From: Solirubrobacter taibaiensis
Lineage (GTDB): Bacteria > Actinomycetota > Thermoleophilia > Solirubrobacterales > Solirubrobacteraceae
Direction: 5' to 3'
Length of the DNA: 64,000 bases
Assembly: GCA_027587225.1 (NCBI GenBank)
Contig: JAPDDQ010000001.1
Span: forward strand, 124,001-188,000
Below the pieces are notes generated by a model. That model saw nothing but the letters and a program-made list of their open reading frames with translations. It did no database searches and was not told the origin of the DNA. Of the stretch, positions 8,819 to 17,988 are shown in pieces. The position numbers were made by a program, and so were the translations under genes. Numbering within the stretch: the first letter of the stretch is position 1; each line of letters starts with the position of its first letter.

Positions 8819-9142
8819 ATGACCCGCAAGCTGATCGCCGGTGCCGTCGCCATCGCCGCCGTGGCCACCGTGCCCGCGCAGGCCGCCCAGACCAAGACCG
8901 TCGCCGTCAAGAACAACTCGTTCTCGCCGGGCAGCGTGTCGATCAAGAAGGGCGACTCCGTCGCGTGGAAGTGGACGCAGGGCGGCATCTCCCACAACGT
9001 CACGCCCGCCAAGGGCGGCGCCGGCTCGCGCACCACCTCCACCAAGGGCTACACCTTCAAGAAGAAGTTCACGAAGGCCGGCACCTTCACGTACGTCTGC
9101 ACCATCCACTCCTCGATGAAGTCGACGGTTCGCGTCAGCTAG
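8819..9142 (+). CDS. Secreted plastocyanin-like cupredoxin
   Basis: A signal peptide covers about residues 1-22 and ends A-Q-A-A. The mature domain is a small type I copper fold with the expected ligands His59, Cys94, His97 and Met100, the last three in a C-x-x-H-x-x-M pattern. Cupredoxins shuttle electrons outside the cytoplasmic membrane. ATG 8819 is taken as the start because it opens directly into the signal peptide. The unusually high Lys content around the copper site would suit an acidic partner protein. No redox partner gene is adjacent. Confidence 0.85.
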   Translation: MTRKLIAGAVAIAAVATVPAQAAQTKTVAVKNNSFSPGSVSIKKGDSVAWKWTQGGISHNVTPAKGGAGSRTTSTKGYTFKKKFTKAGTFTYVCTIHSSMKSTVRVS

Positions 9143-9195
9143 ACCCGTGGGAAAACCCGATGGTGAGCGGTGCGGGCGGCGACGATCATGAACGT

Positions 9196-9441
9196 ATGCC
9201 GCTCCTCACCCTGCGTTACGGGATCCCGTTCGCCCTCGTCGCCAGCGGCTTCGTGCTGCTGTTCGCCGTCGAGGGCGAGATCCGCTGGGACGGCTGGGCG
9301 ATGCTCGTCGGCTCCGGCCTCTCCGTCCTGCTGTTGAACTGGCTGTTCCGGCTGGGCGTGCAGGGCGACAAGGAGCGCGACAAGGAAGAGGCCGCGCGCG
9401 AGTACCTCGGCGTGCACGGCCACTGGCCCGACGAGGACTGA
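9196..9441 (+). CDS. Small two-helix membrane protein
   Basis: The 81-residue product has two hydrophobic segments, about residues 8-26 and 33-51, and then a charged, Lys/Glu/Asp-rich cytoplasmic tail. Small actinobacterial proteins of this design are common and mostly uncharacterised. The start at ATG 9196 is supported by the reading frame and by the first transmembrane helix beginning shortly after. It follows the cupredoxin gene by about 50 bases and may be transcribed with it. No function can be assigned. Confidence 0.65.
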   Translation: MPLLTLRYGIPFALVASGFVLLFAVEGEIRWDGWAMLVGSGLSVLLLNWLFRLGVQGDKERDKEEAAREYLGVHGHWPDED

Positions 9442-9531
9442 CGCCGCCCCGACAGACCGGCGCGCCGGTGCGTTGTTGCGCGCGATTCCGGTGGCTTGGT
9501 GACGCTTCTGCCGCTCTGGTAGACCGCGCAC

Positions 9532-10542
9532 ATGTCCTCGCACGACCGCCTCCGGCGGGGCGAGGGAGAGGTCGACGCCGAGCCGCGTCCGCAGCCTCCC
9601 GCGCCCGCCCCCGACGTTGCCTCGATCCTCGCTCTGCAGCGTTCCGTGGGCAACCGCGCGCTCGCACGGCTGATGTACAACCCCAACAACGAGCGGCTCA
9701 CCGTGCCCGACAGCTACGGGAACACGCGCGTCGGCAACGAGACGCTTGCCGAGAAGGCCAACAACGACGTGGCGTTCCGCGACCAACTGCGCGTGGGCAT
9801 GCACGTCCGGGGCCTGAGCCAGGTGACCGTGGAGACCGCCGCGAACCTGCGCACCCACACGGCGAAACTCGCCACCGACGGCAATCCCACCGGCGCGACG
9901 GCCGTGGCGCTCGGCGACGCCGCCGTGGATCACAACCGGTTGCTCAAGCACTCGCACGGCGCTACGTACGCGTCCCCCGGCGACGTCAAGACCGAATGGG
10001 TGATGGCCAAGCCGGCGGACTTCGTCCCGGGCAAGGACGACCTCCCCGGTGCCGACGTGAATCTCTTCACGCAGATCAAGGGGGAAGAGGCGGGCAAGCT
10101 CTATTGGGAGTACGCGTGCGTGCTGGTCGCCCTGGCCAAGCTCGACCCGAACTGGACGAAGGCGAAGGCGCTCACCAAGACCAACCCGGCGACGATCGAG
10201 CAGATGGTCCAGCACCTGCACAAGTACTACAAGACCAAGGGCGTCATGTACGACGACACGTCGACGCGCTTCAGGGTCATGGACGAGTGGGGCTACAAGC
10301 CGATCTACTTCGGCAAGACCGCGTGGAAGGACCTCCCCAAGCACGTCGAGCTCAAGAAGGGCGGGAAGTACATCTTCGACATCGTCGGGCACACCGTGGC
10401 CGTGACTGCCGACAAGGACGTCAAGAAGGACGGCTCGGAGCTCAAGAAGCCTGAGGACTCGCTCACGCCCGACTCGCATCCGAAGAACTTCAAGCCCGGG
10501 GACGAGTACGGCGTGGACATCACCTCGATCTGGGCGAAGTAG
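9532..10542 (+). CDS. LQR-x-x-GNRA-motif protein with possible Cys/His catalytic domain (toxin-like)
   Basis: The 336-residue protein lacks a signal peptide. After a Pro-rich opening it carries ILALQRSVGNRALARL at about residues 32-47. That motif is known from DUF4157-type and toxin-like proteins, often those linked to extracellular contractile injection systems. The C-terminal half contains a Cys196 helix (YACVLVAL) and a His287 strand (GHTVAVT), an arrangement that could form a papain-like active site. This catalytic reading is inference. No injection-system genes or obvious immunity gene are in the window. A TTGGTG/TAGACC promoter-like pair at 9496-9525 would give a nearly leaderless message. 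Confidence 0.65.
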   Translation: MSSHDRLRRGEGEVDAEPRPQPPAPAPDVASILALQRSVGNRALARLMYNPNNERLTVPDSYGNTRVGNETLAEKANNDVAFRDQLRVGMHVRGLSQVTVETAANLRTHTAKLATDGNPTGATAVALGDAAVDHNRLLKHSHGATYASPGDVKTEWVMAKPADFVPGKDDLPGADVNLFTQIKGEEAGKLYWEYACVLVALAKLDPNWTKAKALTKTNPATIEQMVQHLHKYYKTKGVMYDDTSTRFRVMDEWGYKPIYFGKTAWKDLPKHVELKKGGKYIFDIVGHTVAVTADKDVKKDGSELKKPEDSLTPDSHPKNFKPGDEYGVDITSIWAK

Positions 10543-12451
<1,909 letters not shown>

Positions 12452-12503
12452 ACGAGCAGGCTAAGCGCGACGGACCGGTCGCGCTTCTCGATTCCTGCTC
12501 GTG

Positions 12504-13076
12504 TCAGCGCTTGACGTCGTAGACGAGCTTCGCCACGCCGTTGGAGTAGGACGCGCTCTCCCTGAGCTCCAACTTGAGCTTGTCCCGATCGGCGCGGCTG
12601 AACAGGCTCTTGCCCGCCCCAAGCAGCACCGGGAACACGAGCAGGTTGTAGCGGTCGATGAGATCGGCGTCCGACAGGCTCCGGGCCAGCTCCGGGCTCC
12701 CGTGGATGAAGATGGCGCCGCCGTCGCCTTGCTTGAGCGCGGCGACGTCCTCGGTCGACCGCAGGATGGTGGTCGGCCCCCAGCCCTCGACCAGCGCGTC
12801 CTCGGCGAGGCTGCTCGACACGACGAACTTCGGCAGCTCCTTGTACGCGCTGTGGTCCTCAGAGCCGGGCCAGACCGCCGCGAACGCGTCGTAGCTGCGG
12901 CGGCCGAACATCAGCGCCGTGGTCTCGGCCAGCTCCTCCCCCTTCAGCGAATAGGCCTCCGGGACGAACTCGGTGTCGAACACCCAACCGCCGCTGCGAT
13001 GGCCCTCGACGGTGCCGCCGGGCGAGTCCGCCACGCCGTCGAGCGACATGAAGCCGGTGTAGACGAGCTCACGCAT
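12504..13076 (-). CDS. Dihydrofolate reductase / RibD C-terminal family protein
   Basis: The 190-residue protein opens with RELVYTGFMSLDGV, the usual start of YwjB/YyaP-type RibD C-terminal domain proteins. It continues with the LMFGRRSYDAF and IFIHGSPELARSL segments of this NADPH-binding fold. These proteins resemble dihydrofolate or deaminoriboflavin reductases, but their substrates are mostly unknown. ATG 13076 is preferred because a GGAGG lies 9 bases upstream and the conserved fold starts there. It overlaps the end of the VOC gene by 8 bases, which points to translational coupling. Confidence 0.85.
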   Translation of the reverse strand: MRELVYTGFMSLDGVADSPGGTVEGHRSGGWVFDTEFVPEAYSLKGEELAETTALMFGRRSYDAFAAVWPGSEDHSAYKELPKFVVSSSLAEDALVEGWGPTTILRSTEDVAALKQGDGGAIFIHGSPELARSLSDADLIDRYNLLVFPVLLGAGKSLFSRADRDKLKLELRESASYSNGVAKLVYDVKR

Positions 13077-13518
13077 GCGTGACGGCCTCCGGCGGCCCCT
13101 GCTCCGCCGCCGCCGGGTCCATCCACATGACCTGCCAGCCGTGGCCGTCGAGGTCGAAGAAGCTGCGGGAGTACATGAAGCCGAAGTCCTCGGCGCCATC
13201 GGCTTCGACGGCACCCGCCGCGAGCGCGGTGGCGCTGACCGAGTCCACCTCGTCACGCGAGCCCACGCTGAAGGTGAACAGCGCCAGCGCGTGCGTAGTG
13301 GGGTCGGCGACCGGCAGCTTCGAGAACTCCGCGAACTTCTCGCGGGTGAGCAGCATGACGAAGGCGTGCTCGCCGACGAGCATGCAGGCGGCGGTGTCGT
13401 CGCTGAACGCCGGGTTGAAGCTGAACCCGAGCTGCGCGAAGAACGCCGTGCTGCGCGCGACGTCCGCCACGGGCATGTTCACGAACAGGGTGCGGCCGGG
13501 GTGTGCGGGAGTGGTCAT
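13069..13518 (-). CDS. VOC (glyoxalase/bleomycin resistance) family protein
   Basis: The 149-residue protein has the vicinal oxygen chelate pattern: an opening RTLFVNMPVADVARSTAFFAQLGF strand-helix unit (about 9-32), a central strand containing FVMLLTREKF and a closing FFDLDGHGWQVMWMD segment. The family includes metal-dependent lyases, dioxygenases and antibiotic-binding proteins. No specific member can be named. It is the first gene of a two-gene unit with the DHFR-like gene. Confidence 0.85.
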   Translation of the reverse strand: MTTPAHPGRTLFVNMPVADVARSTAFFAQLGFSFNPAFSDDTAACMLVGEHAFVMLLTREKFAEFSKLPVADPTTHALALFTFSVGSRDEVDSVSATALAAGAVEADGAEDFGFMYSRSFFDLDGHGWQVMWMDPAAAEQGPPEAVTHA

Positions 13519-13659
13519 GGTGGCGTAGACGGACCTAGCCGCCGAAACTCATCGCCAGTGCCCCGATTCACAAGTTCGCGGGCACCTACCGGGCGTCTCG
13601 CGGCGCCTGGCGGCCGCCGGCGATCCCGCACGTACGCCCGGTATGCGCTGGAATCACCA

Positions 13660-13688
13660 GCGGGCCCAGCCACGACGATCGGGCCCGC
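13660..13688 (-). terminator. Hairpin downstream of the DUF6421-SDR operon
   Basis: Bases 13660-13667 and 13681-13688 form an 8-bp GC-only stem around a 13-base loop, about 30 bases past the stop of the SDR gene. There is no T-run, so termination activity is only inferred. The surrounding 200 bases between the SDR and VOC genes show no reading frame of note. Confidence 0.35.
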
Positions 13689-13718
13689 TATGCGCACGCG
13701 AACTTCCGACTCGCGACA

Positions 13719-14300
13719 CTAGTCCTTATAGAGGGCGATGCGCTGCCGGTTGACGTTCGCGCGCAGCAGCAGCGCGATCGCGTCGGCGATGTCGGCGACG
13801 TCCGTGAAGGTCGCGAACTTCGCGTCCGGCTTCTCCGCGCGCATCTCCGGCGTGACGATCGCGTTGACCGCGACGACGTTCGCCGTGATCTCGTCGCTGA
13901 GGGCGAACGTCCACGCCTCGGCCGCGGCCTTCGCGGCCGCGTAGGCCGCGTTGCTCCATGACGGATGCTCGACCTGCTTGGACGACACCGTCACGAAGCG
14001 CCCGCCGGAGCGCTTGAGTGGCTCCAGGAAGGCGCGCGTGGCGTTCTGGAGCGTCGTGACGAGCTGCGCGTGCAGCCACGCGGTGTCCTCCGGCTCCACG
14101 CCGCCGCGCCAGCCGCCCACGAGATGGACGAGCCCGCCGACGTCGTCCAGCGAGTCGGCCCAGGCCTGGGTGGCCTGCGCGTCGAGCAGGTCGACCTCGG
14201 CGCTGCGGGGCGCCGAGACCGTGTGTCCGTCCTGCTCCAGCCGGGCGACTACCGTCTGGCCGAGCGCGCCGCCGGCGCCGGTGACCGCGATCAGGCTCAC
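13719..14300 (-). CDS. SDR-family oxidoreductase
   Basis: The 193-residue short-chain dehydrogenase has the cofactor-binding motif TGAGGALG at residues 7-14, a VHLVGGW segment in the NAG position, a catalytic Ser in FVTVSSKQ and Y-x-x-x-K in YAAAKAAAE. It is shorter than usual for the family (about 250 residues) and lacks much of the C-terminal substrate loop. It overlaps the upstream DUF6421 gene by four bases (ATGA), so the two are translated together. The substrate is unknown. Confidence 0.85.
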   Translation of the reverse strand: MSLIAVTGAGGALGQTVVARLEQDGHTVSAPRSAEVDLLDAQATQAWADSLDDVGGLVHLVGGWRGGVEPEDTAWLHAQLVTTLQNATRAFLEPLKRSGGRFVTVSSKQVEHPSWSNAAYAAAKAAAEAWTFALSDEITANVVAVNAIVTPEMRAEKPDAKFATFTDVADIADAIALLLRANVNRQRIALYKD

Positions 14301-16381
14301 GCCGCGACGCCCGCGAGCTCGACCGTCTCGGCCAGCTTGGCCTGCAGCGAGACGTAGAACAGCGAGAGCGGGAACTCGTCCGGCTGCACCTGGTCGATGA
14401 AGCGGCGCGGGTCACCCTGGTCGCTCAGCTCGCGGCGGTCCTTGCTCCAGACCGAGTCCGCGGCCGGCCGGACGTAGGTGGCGACGAGGTCGTGGGCGCT
14501 CGCCCAGTACTGCGGCTTGGAGGAGTCGATGCCCTCACGGTAGAGCGTCTCGACCTCGGCCCGCAGGTTCGCGACGCCCTCGGCCAGGCGATCCCACTCG
14601 ATCGTGAGCTCGTTGTTCGTCCAGTGCAGGTACTCGTGCTTGTGCAGGTAGGAGAACAGCAGCTGGCCGCCGAGCCCGTCGTAGTTGCGCACGCGCGGGC
14701 CGGTGACCGGGAAGCGGAACAGGCGGTCGAGCACGATCGCATGCTGGACGTAGCGCGCGAACGCGAAGCCCTCGGACTCCAGCTGCACGGCCTCGACGAA
14801 CGCGGTCAGGTCACAGCGCAGCTCCTCCAGCGCGTACATCCAGTACGGCTGGCGCTGGCGGATCATGAACGGGTCGAACGGGAGGTCGCCGCGGCTGTGC
14901 GCGCGGTCGTGGATCAGGTCCCACAGCACGAACGCCTGACGGGACAGCTCCGGGCTCGCCAGCAGCGCGGCGGCGTCCGGCGCGAGGTTGAGCGAGAGCA
15001 CGTCGGCGGCGTGCGTCGCGACGGCGCGCAGGCGGGCGGCCTCGCGGTCGCAGAAGATCGCGCCGAAGTGGTTCGCGGGCTTGTTCGCGCCCACCGACAC
15101 CGTCTCCGGGAACAGGACCGCGGTGTTGGACTCGTAGCCGGAGGTCCGGTCGACGAACGTGACCGGCACGAACTTCGGGTTCTGGAAGCGCGTGCGCTCG
15201 AGCTGCGCGAGCCACTCGGGCCACGGCACGCGGATGATCAGCGCCTCGAAGACCTTCTCGGACGGCCCGTTCTGCTTGTACATCGGGAACACGACGAGGT
15301 GCTCGATGCCGTCCTCACGGTGCTGATCGGGGCGGAACTGCTCGAGCGAGAGCGAGAAGTCCGGTACGGCGAAGCCGTTGATCGCCCAGGCGCTGAGGTC
15401 GCTCTGCAGCGCCGTCAGATACGCGTCCTGGTGCGGGAAGTACGTGCGCAGCGCCTCGATCGCGTTCAGGATCGGGTCGATCTCCGGCGCCTCGCGGCCC
15501 TCCAGGTCGATCGAGCCGTCGGCGTTCTGGAGCGCGCGCAGCGCCTCGATCTCGGCCTTGAGCGTCGGCCACGCCGGGTCGCTGAAGGCGGGCGACTCGA
15601 CGGTGGTCTCGTCGTGCGCGAACGCGGGGCCGGCGGCCCAGTACACGAGGTTGACCCACAGGTCGGCGTGGTCGTGCTCGCCGATCGTGTCGTCGCTGAA
15701 GAGGTCGGAGTCGGCCAGCACGACGACGCGGCCCTCGCCGTACTGCGTGACGACGGCGAGCGGCGCGTGCGGCTTGGTGGCCGACGGGGACGCGTGCGCG
15801 ATCACCTTCGCGCCGTTGGACAGCGCGAGCGTCCCGGCGCGGTAGAAGCGGACTTCGTTCACGCGCGCAAGCACGTCGGCGCCGGCGCCGCGGCCGTTGG
15901 ACTGCAGGTGCGGCCGAATCCAGGTGGGGGCGGCGTCGGACTGCTCGTAGTCCTGCACCGTCGCGGTCTCGATCTGGATGCCGAACGCCTCGAGCAGCTC
16001 GTTGAGGTTGTTGCCATAGCGGTCGTGATCGCACTCGCCCAGGACGATCAGGCCGCCGCCCTGCGCGACGTGCCGCTGGATGGCCTCGATCTCGGTGGCG
16101 CTGTAGCGCGGGCTCCCGGTCTCGGTCGTCGCCTCCCAGCGCGGGTCCGACGGATGAGCGATCACGAGCACGTCGGCGAGGACGCTCGTGAGCTCGCCCT
16201 CGGTGTGCGCGGATACGACGAAGTCGCGCTGCTCGAGCAGCTTCGCCGCCTGCACGTACGACGCGTCCGCGGGATGAGCGGGCTGCATCCGCTGCGCGAC
16301 CTCAGGCCGGATCGACCAGGCCTGGCTGTGGGCCTCGTCGAAGAGGAGGGTCGCGGTCTTGTTCGGATGCAGGAGAGCCAT
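14297..16381 (-). CDS. DUF6421 family protein
   Basis: The 694-residue soluble protein looks like the actinobacterial DUF6421 family. The N-terminal 230 residues resemble a glutamine-amidotransferase-like or DUF4350-like alpha/beta domain, with a GGGLIVLGECDHDRYGNN segment and a GEGRVVVLADSDLF segment. The remaining two thirds contain conserved acidic and His-rich helices such as WDLIHDRAHSRGDLPFDPF and LHKHEYLHWTNNEL, which could bind metal. The function is unknown. It is divergent from a Lrp/AsnC regulator 72 bases away and coupled to an SDR gene, so the regulator may control this unit. Confidence 0.78.
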   Translation of the reverse strand: MALLHPNKTATLLFDEAHSQAWSIRPEVAQRMQPAHPADASYVQAAKLLEQRDFVVSAHTEGELTSVLADVLVIAHPSDPRWEATTETGSPRYSATEIEAIQRHVAQGGGLIVLGECDHDRYGNNLNELLEAFGIQIETATVQDYEQSDAAPTWIRPHLQSNGRGAGADVLARVNEVRFYRAGTLALSNGAKVIAHASPSATKPHAPLAVVTQYGEGRVVVLADSDLFSDDTIGEHDHADLWVNLVYWAAGPAFAHDETTVESPAFSDPAWPTLKAEIEALRALQNADGSIDLEGREAPEIDPILNAIEALRTYFPHQDAYLTALQSDLSAWAINGFAVPDFSLSLEQFRPDQHREDGIEHLVVFPMYKQNGPSEKVFEALIIRVPWPEWLAQLERTRFQNPKFVPVTFVDRTSGYESNTAVLFPETVSVGANKPANHFGAIFCDREAARLRAVATHAADVLSLNLAPDAAALLASPELSRQAFVLWDLIHDRAHSRGDLPFDPFMIRQRQPYWMYALEELRCDLTAFVEAVQLESEGFAFARYVQHAIVLDRLFRFPVTGPRVRNYDGLGGQLLFSYLHKHEYLHWTNNELTIEWDRLAEGVANLRAEVETLYREGIDSSKPQYWASAHDLVATYVRPAADSVWSKDRRELSDQGDPRRFIDQVQPDEFPLSLFYVSLQAKLAETVELAGVAA

Positions 16382-16422
16382 GCCTACAAGATATTGACGC
16401 CGTGTCCAGCCCTCAATCCCAC

Positions 16423-16445
16423 TTCTTGGCGTTCATGCGCAAGAA
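16423..16445. promoter_or_regulatory. Imperfect inverted repeat in the DUF6421 / Lrp-AsnC intergenic region
   Basis: TTCTTG (16423-16428) and CAAGAA (16440-16445) form 6-bp arms around an 11-base centre, 8 bases before the regulator's GTG. Lrp/AsnC proteins often bind such symmetric sites beside their own genes. The symmetry is seen directly, and its role as an operator is inferred. Confidence 0.35.
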
Positions 16446-16453
16446 TCCAACGC

Positions 16454-16891
16454 GTGGATGACGTAAACCGTCAAATTCTTGTGCTGCTCGTCGAGGACGG
16501 GCGTCGCTCCTACGACGACATCGCCCGCCGGGTGTCGTTGAGCGCCCCGGCCGTCAAGCGCCGGATCGACCGCCTGCGCGCCGACGGCTCCATCCGTGGG
16601 TTCTCCGCGGTGATCGATCCGGAAGCGTTCGGCTGGCGCACCGAAGCGCTGGTCGAGCTCTTCTACGCCCCCGGCACGCAGCTCAGCGTCGTCGCCGCGT
16701 CGCTTGCCAAGCACCCGCAGGTGGTCGAGGCCTGGAGCGTCACCGGCGACGCCGACGCGATCGCCCGCGTGCGCACCACCGACAACGCCGACCTCGAGCG
16801 CCTGATCATGGATCTCCAGCAGGACGGCCAGGTCATCCGCACCCGCTCGCAGGTGATCATGAGCGCGCTGATCGCTCGCCCTGGAGACTGA
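16454..16891 (+). CDS. Lrp/AsnC-family transcriptional regulator
   Basis: The 145-residue protein has an N-terminal AsnC-type winged helix-turn-helix (about residues 1-55), with the segments VNRQILVLLVEDGRRS and VSLSAPAVKRRIDRL. A RAM-like ligand-binding and oligomerisation domain follows. Regulators of this kind sense amino acids or related small molecules. The start is GTG 16454, where the conserved domain begins; a much longer frame through this region is antisense to DUF6421 and is not real. It is divergent from DUF6421 and four bases upstream of a small unknown gene, which probably shares its mRNA. Confidence 0.87.
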   Translation: MDDVNRQILVLLVEDGRRSYDDIARRVSLSAPAVKRRIDRLRADGSIRGFSAVIDPEAFGWRTEALVELFYAPGTQLSVVAASLAKHPQVVEAWSVTGDADAIARVRTTDNADLERLIMDLQQDGQVIRTRSQVIMSALIARPGD

Positions 16892-16895
16892 ACCG

Positions 16896-17312
16896 ATGCC
16901 GTACGTGCTGCAGCCGCTGGTCGGCGGCGAACTGGGCCAGGACGTCGAGTTCGACCACGCGACGCACCCGCCCGTCATCGATCGCGTGCAGTACGTGCTC
17001 GACTACCCGACGAGCGAGGACCTGATGGAGTCCTTCCCGGCCTTCATCGTCAGCGAGGCGCTGGCGGAGCGGTTCGTGGCCGCCGGGCTGCGCGGGTTCA
17101 CGCTCGCGGAAGCCGAGGTCCTGCCGGGCGACAACTACCTCGCGCTGTACGGCGACGTGCCGCACAAGACCTACCGGTGGCTGCAGATCGCGCCGCGAAT
17201 GCCCGACGCGGACGTCTGGTTGGGCGACGACCTGCAGTTGTGCGTCTCGGACCGGGCGATGGCCGTGCTCGAGACGGCCGACCTGGCCGGCTGCGACGTC
17301 GATCCCCTCTAG
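16896..17312 (+). CDS. Conserved hypothetical protein, 138 residues
   Basis: No family is recognised. The protein is acidic, lacks membrane segments and appears to be an alpha/beta domain with the segments FIVSEALAERFVAAGLRGF and ADVWLGDDLQLCVSDRAM. It starts four bases after the Lrp/AsnC stop, so the two probably form an operon. The last four bases overlap the convergent hydrolase gene. Confidence 0.65.
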   Translation: MPYVLQPLVGGELGQDVEFDHATHPPVIDRVQYVLDYPTSEDLMESFPAFIVSEALAERFVAAGLRGFTLAEAEVLPGDNYLALYGDVPHKTYRWLQIAPRMPDADVWLGDDLQLCVSDRAMAVLETADLAGCDVDPL

Positions 17313-17845
17313 ACCAGCGCGACGAGCCCTGCGACCGTGCCGGCGGCGAGCGTCGCGGCCACGGCCAGCTCGCGCAGGCTGCCGGTGGGGATCCGGATGC
17401 GGCGGGGGAGCAGCCACCAGCGCCGCCGCGTGAGCGGTGCGAGGAGCGGCACGCCACCGGGCGTGCACGCGTCCGCCGCGACGTGCGCGAGGTAGCCGAT
17501 GGCGAGGCCGGCGGCGAACTCGCGCGAGAGCAGCGACGCCGCCAACGCCACGGCCGCACACGCCACGAGCGAGTGCGTGATCCCGCGGTGCCCGAGCAGC
17601 ATCAGCAGCCGGAGCGGGATACGCGCGAACCAGCCGAGCACGCGCAGCGGCCACACACGGCGCTCGAGCTTGCGCGGGTGATAGATCCGGCTGCCCGCCT
17701 TGTCGGCGTCGGGCAGCAGAGAGCCGAGCCACGCCCCGGCGAGCAGGAGGGCAGCGGTCTCCGCGGGCGCGTCCAGCGCCGCGGCGGTGACGGCGGCCAG
17801 GCCGACGCCCGCGATCTGATGAGTCGTGGCGCGCGTCCGGCGGAC
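17309..17845 (-). CDS. YdjM/DUF457-like membrane-bound metal-dependent hydrolase; start unclear
   Basis: The protein has the signature of the LexA-binding, inner-membrane metal-dependent hydrolase family. An opening TTHQIAG helix precedes a DADK motif after a hydrophobic segment, GHRGITHS contributes two metal-binding His, and a later HVAADACTPGG segment follows. Several hydrophobic helices place it in the membrane. The family domain begins near 17845, where the codon is GTC. No ATG, GTG or TTG exists in frame close by, and the long upstream extension to 18097 runs antisense to the next gene. The true start may be non-canonical, or the gene may be damaged. The coordinate given is the start of the recognisable domain. 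Confidence 0.6.
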   Translation of the reverse strand, partial: VRRTRATTHQIAGVGLAAVTAAALDAPAETAALLLAGAWLGSLLPDADKAGSRIYHPRKLERRVWPLRVLGWFARIPLRLLMLLGHRGITHSLVACAAVALAASLLSREFAAGLAIGYLAHVAADACTPGGVPLLAPLTRRRWWLLPRRIRIPTGSLRELAVAATLAAGTVAGLVALV

Positions 17846-17900
17846 CCTACGCGAGCGACCTGACGCGAACCCAACATCTGGCCAGGTTCGGTGGGCTTGA

Positions 17901-17917
17901 GCAAAGCTTGACTTTGC
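17901..17917. promoter_or_regulatory. Inverted repeat upstream of the choice-of-anchor A gene
   Basis: GCAAAG (17901-17906) and CTTTGC (17912-17917) flank a 5-base centre about 70 bases before the start of the anchor-protein gene. It could be an operator or a chance repeat; no convincing -35/-10 pair was found beside it. Confidence 0.25.
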
Positions 17918-17988
17918 GGGGCCTAGCTTGAGTGATGGCCGCCCAGCGGCCGCTCCCCTCTCTCCCCACCTGCTCAGAAGGAGATGCC

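Noticed and set aside
14492..16453. Long plus-strand frame leading into the Lrp/AsnC gene
   Set aside because: The part before 16454 is antisense to DUF6421 and low in complexity. Only the C-terminal 145 codons encode a recognisable protein.
17881..17935. TTGACT and TAGCTT as a promoter for the anchor-protein gene
   Set aside because: The hexamers are only 10 bases apart, too close for a normal promoter.
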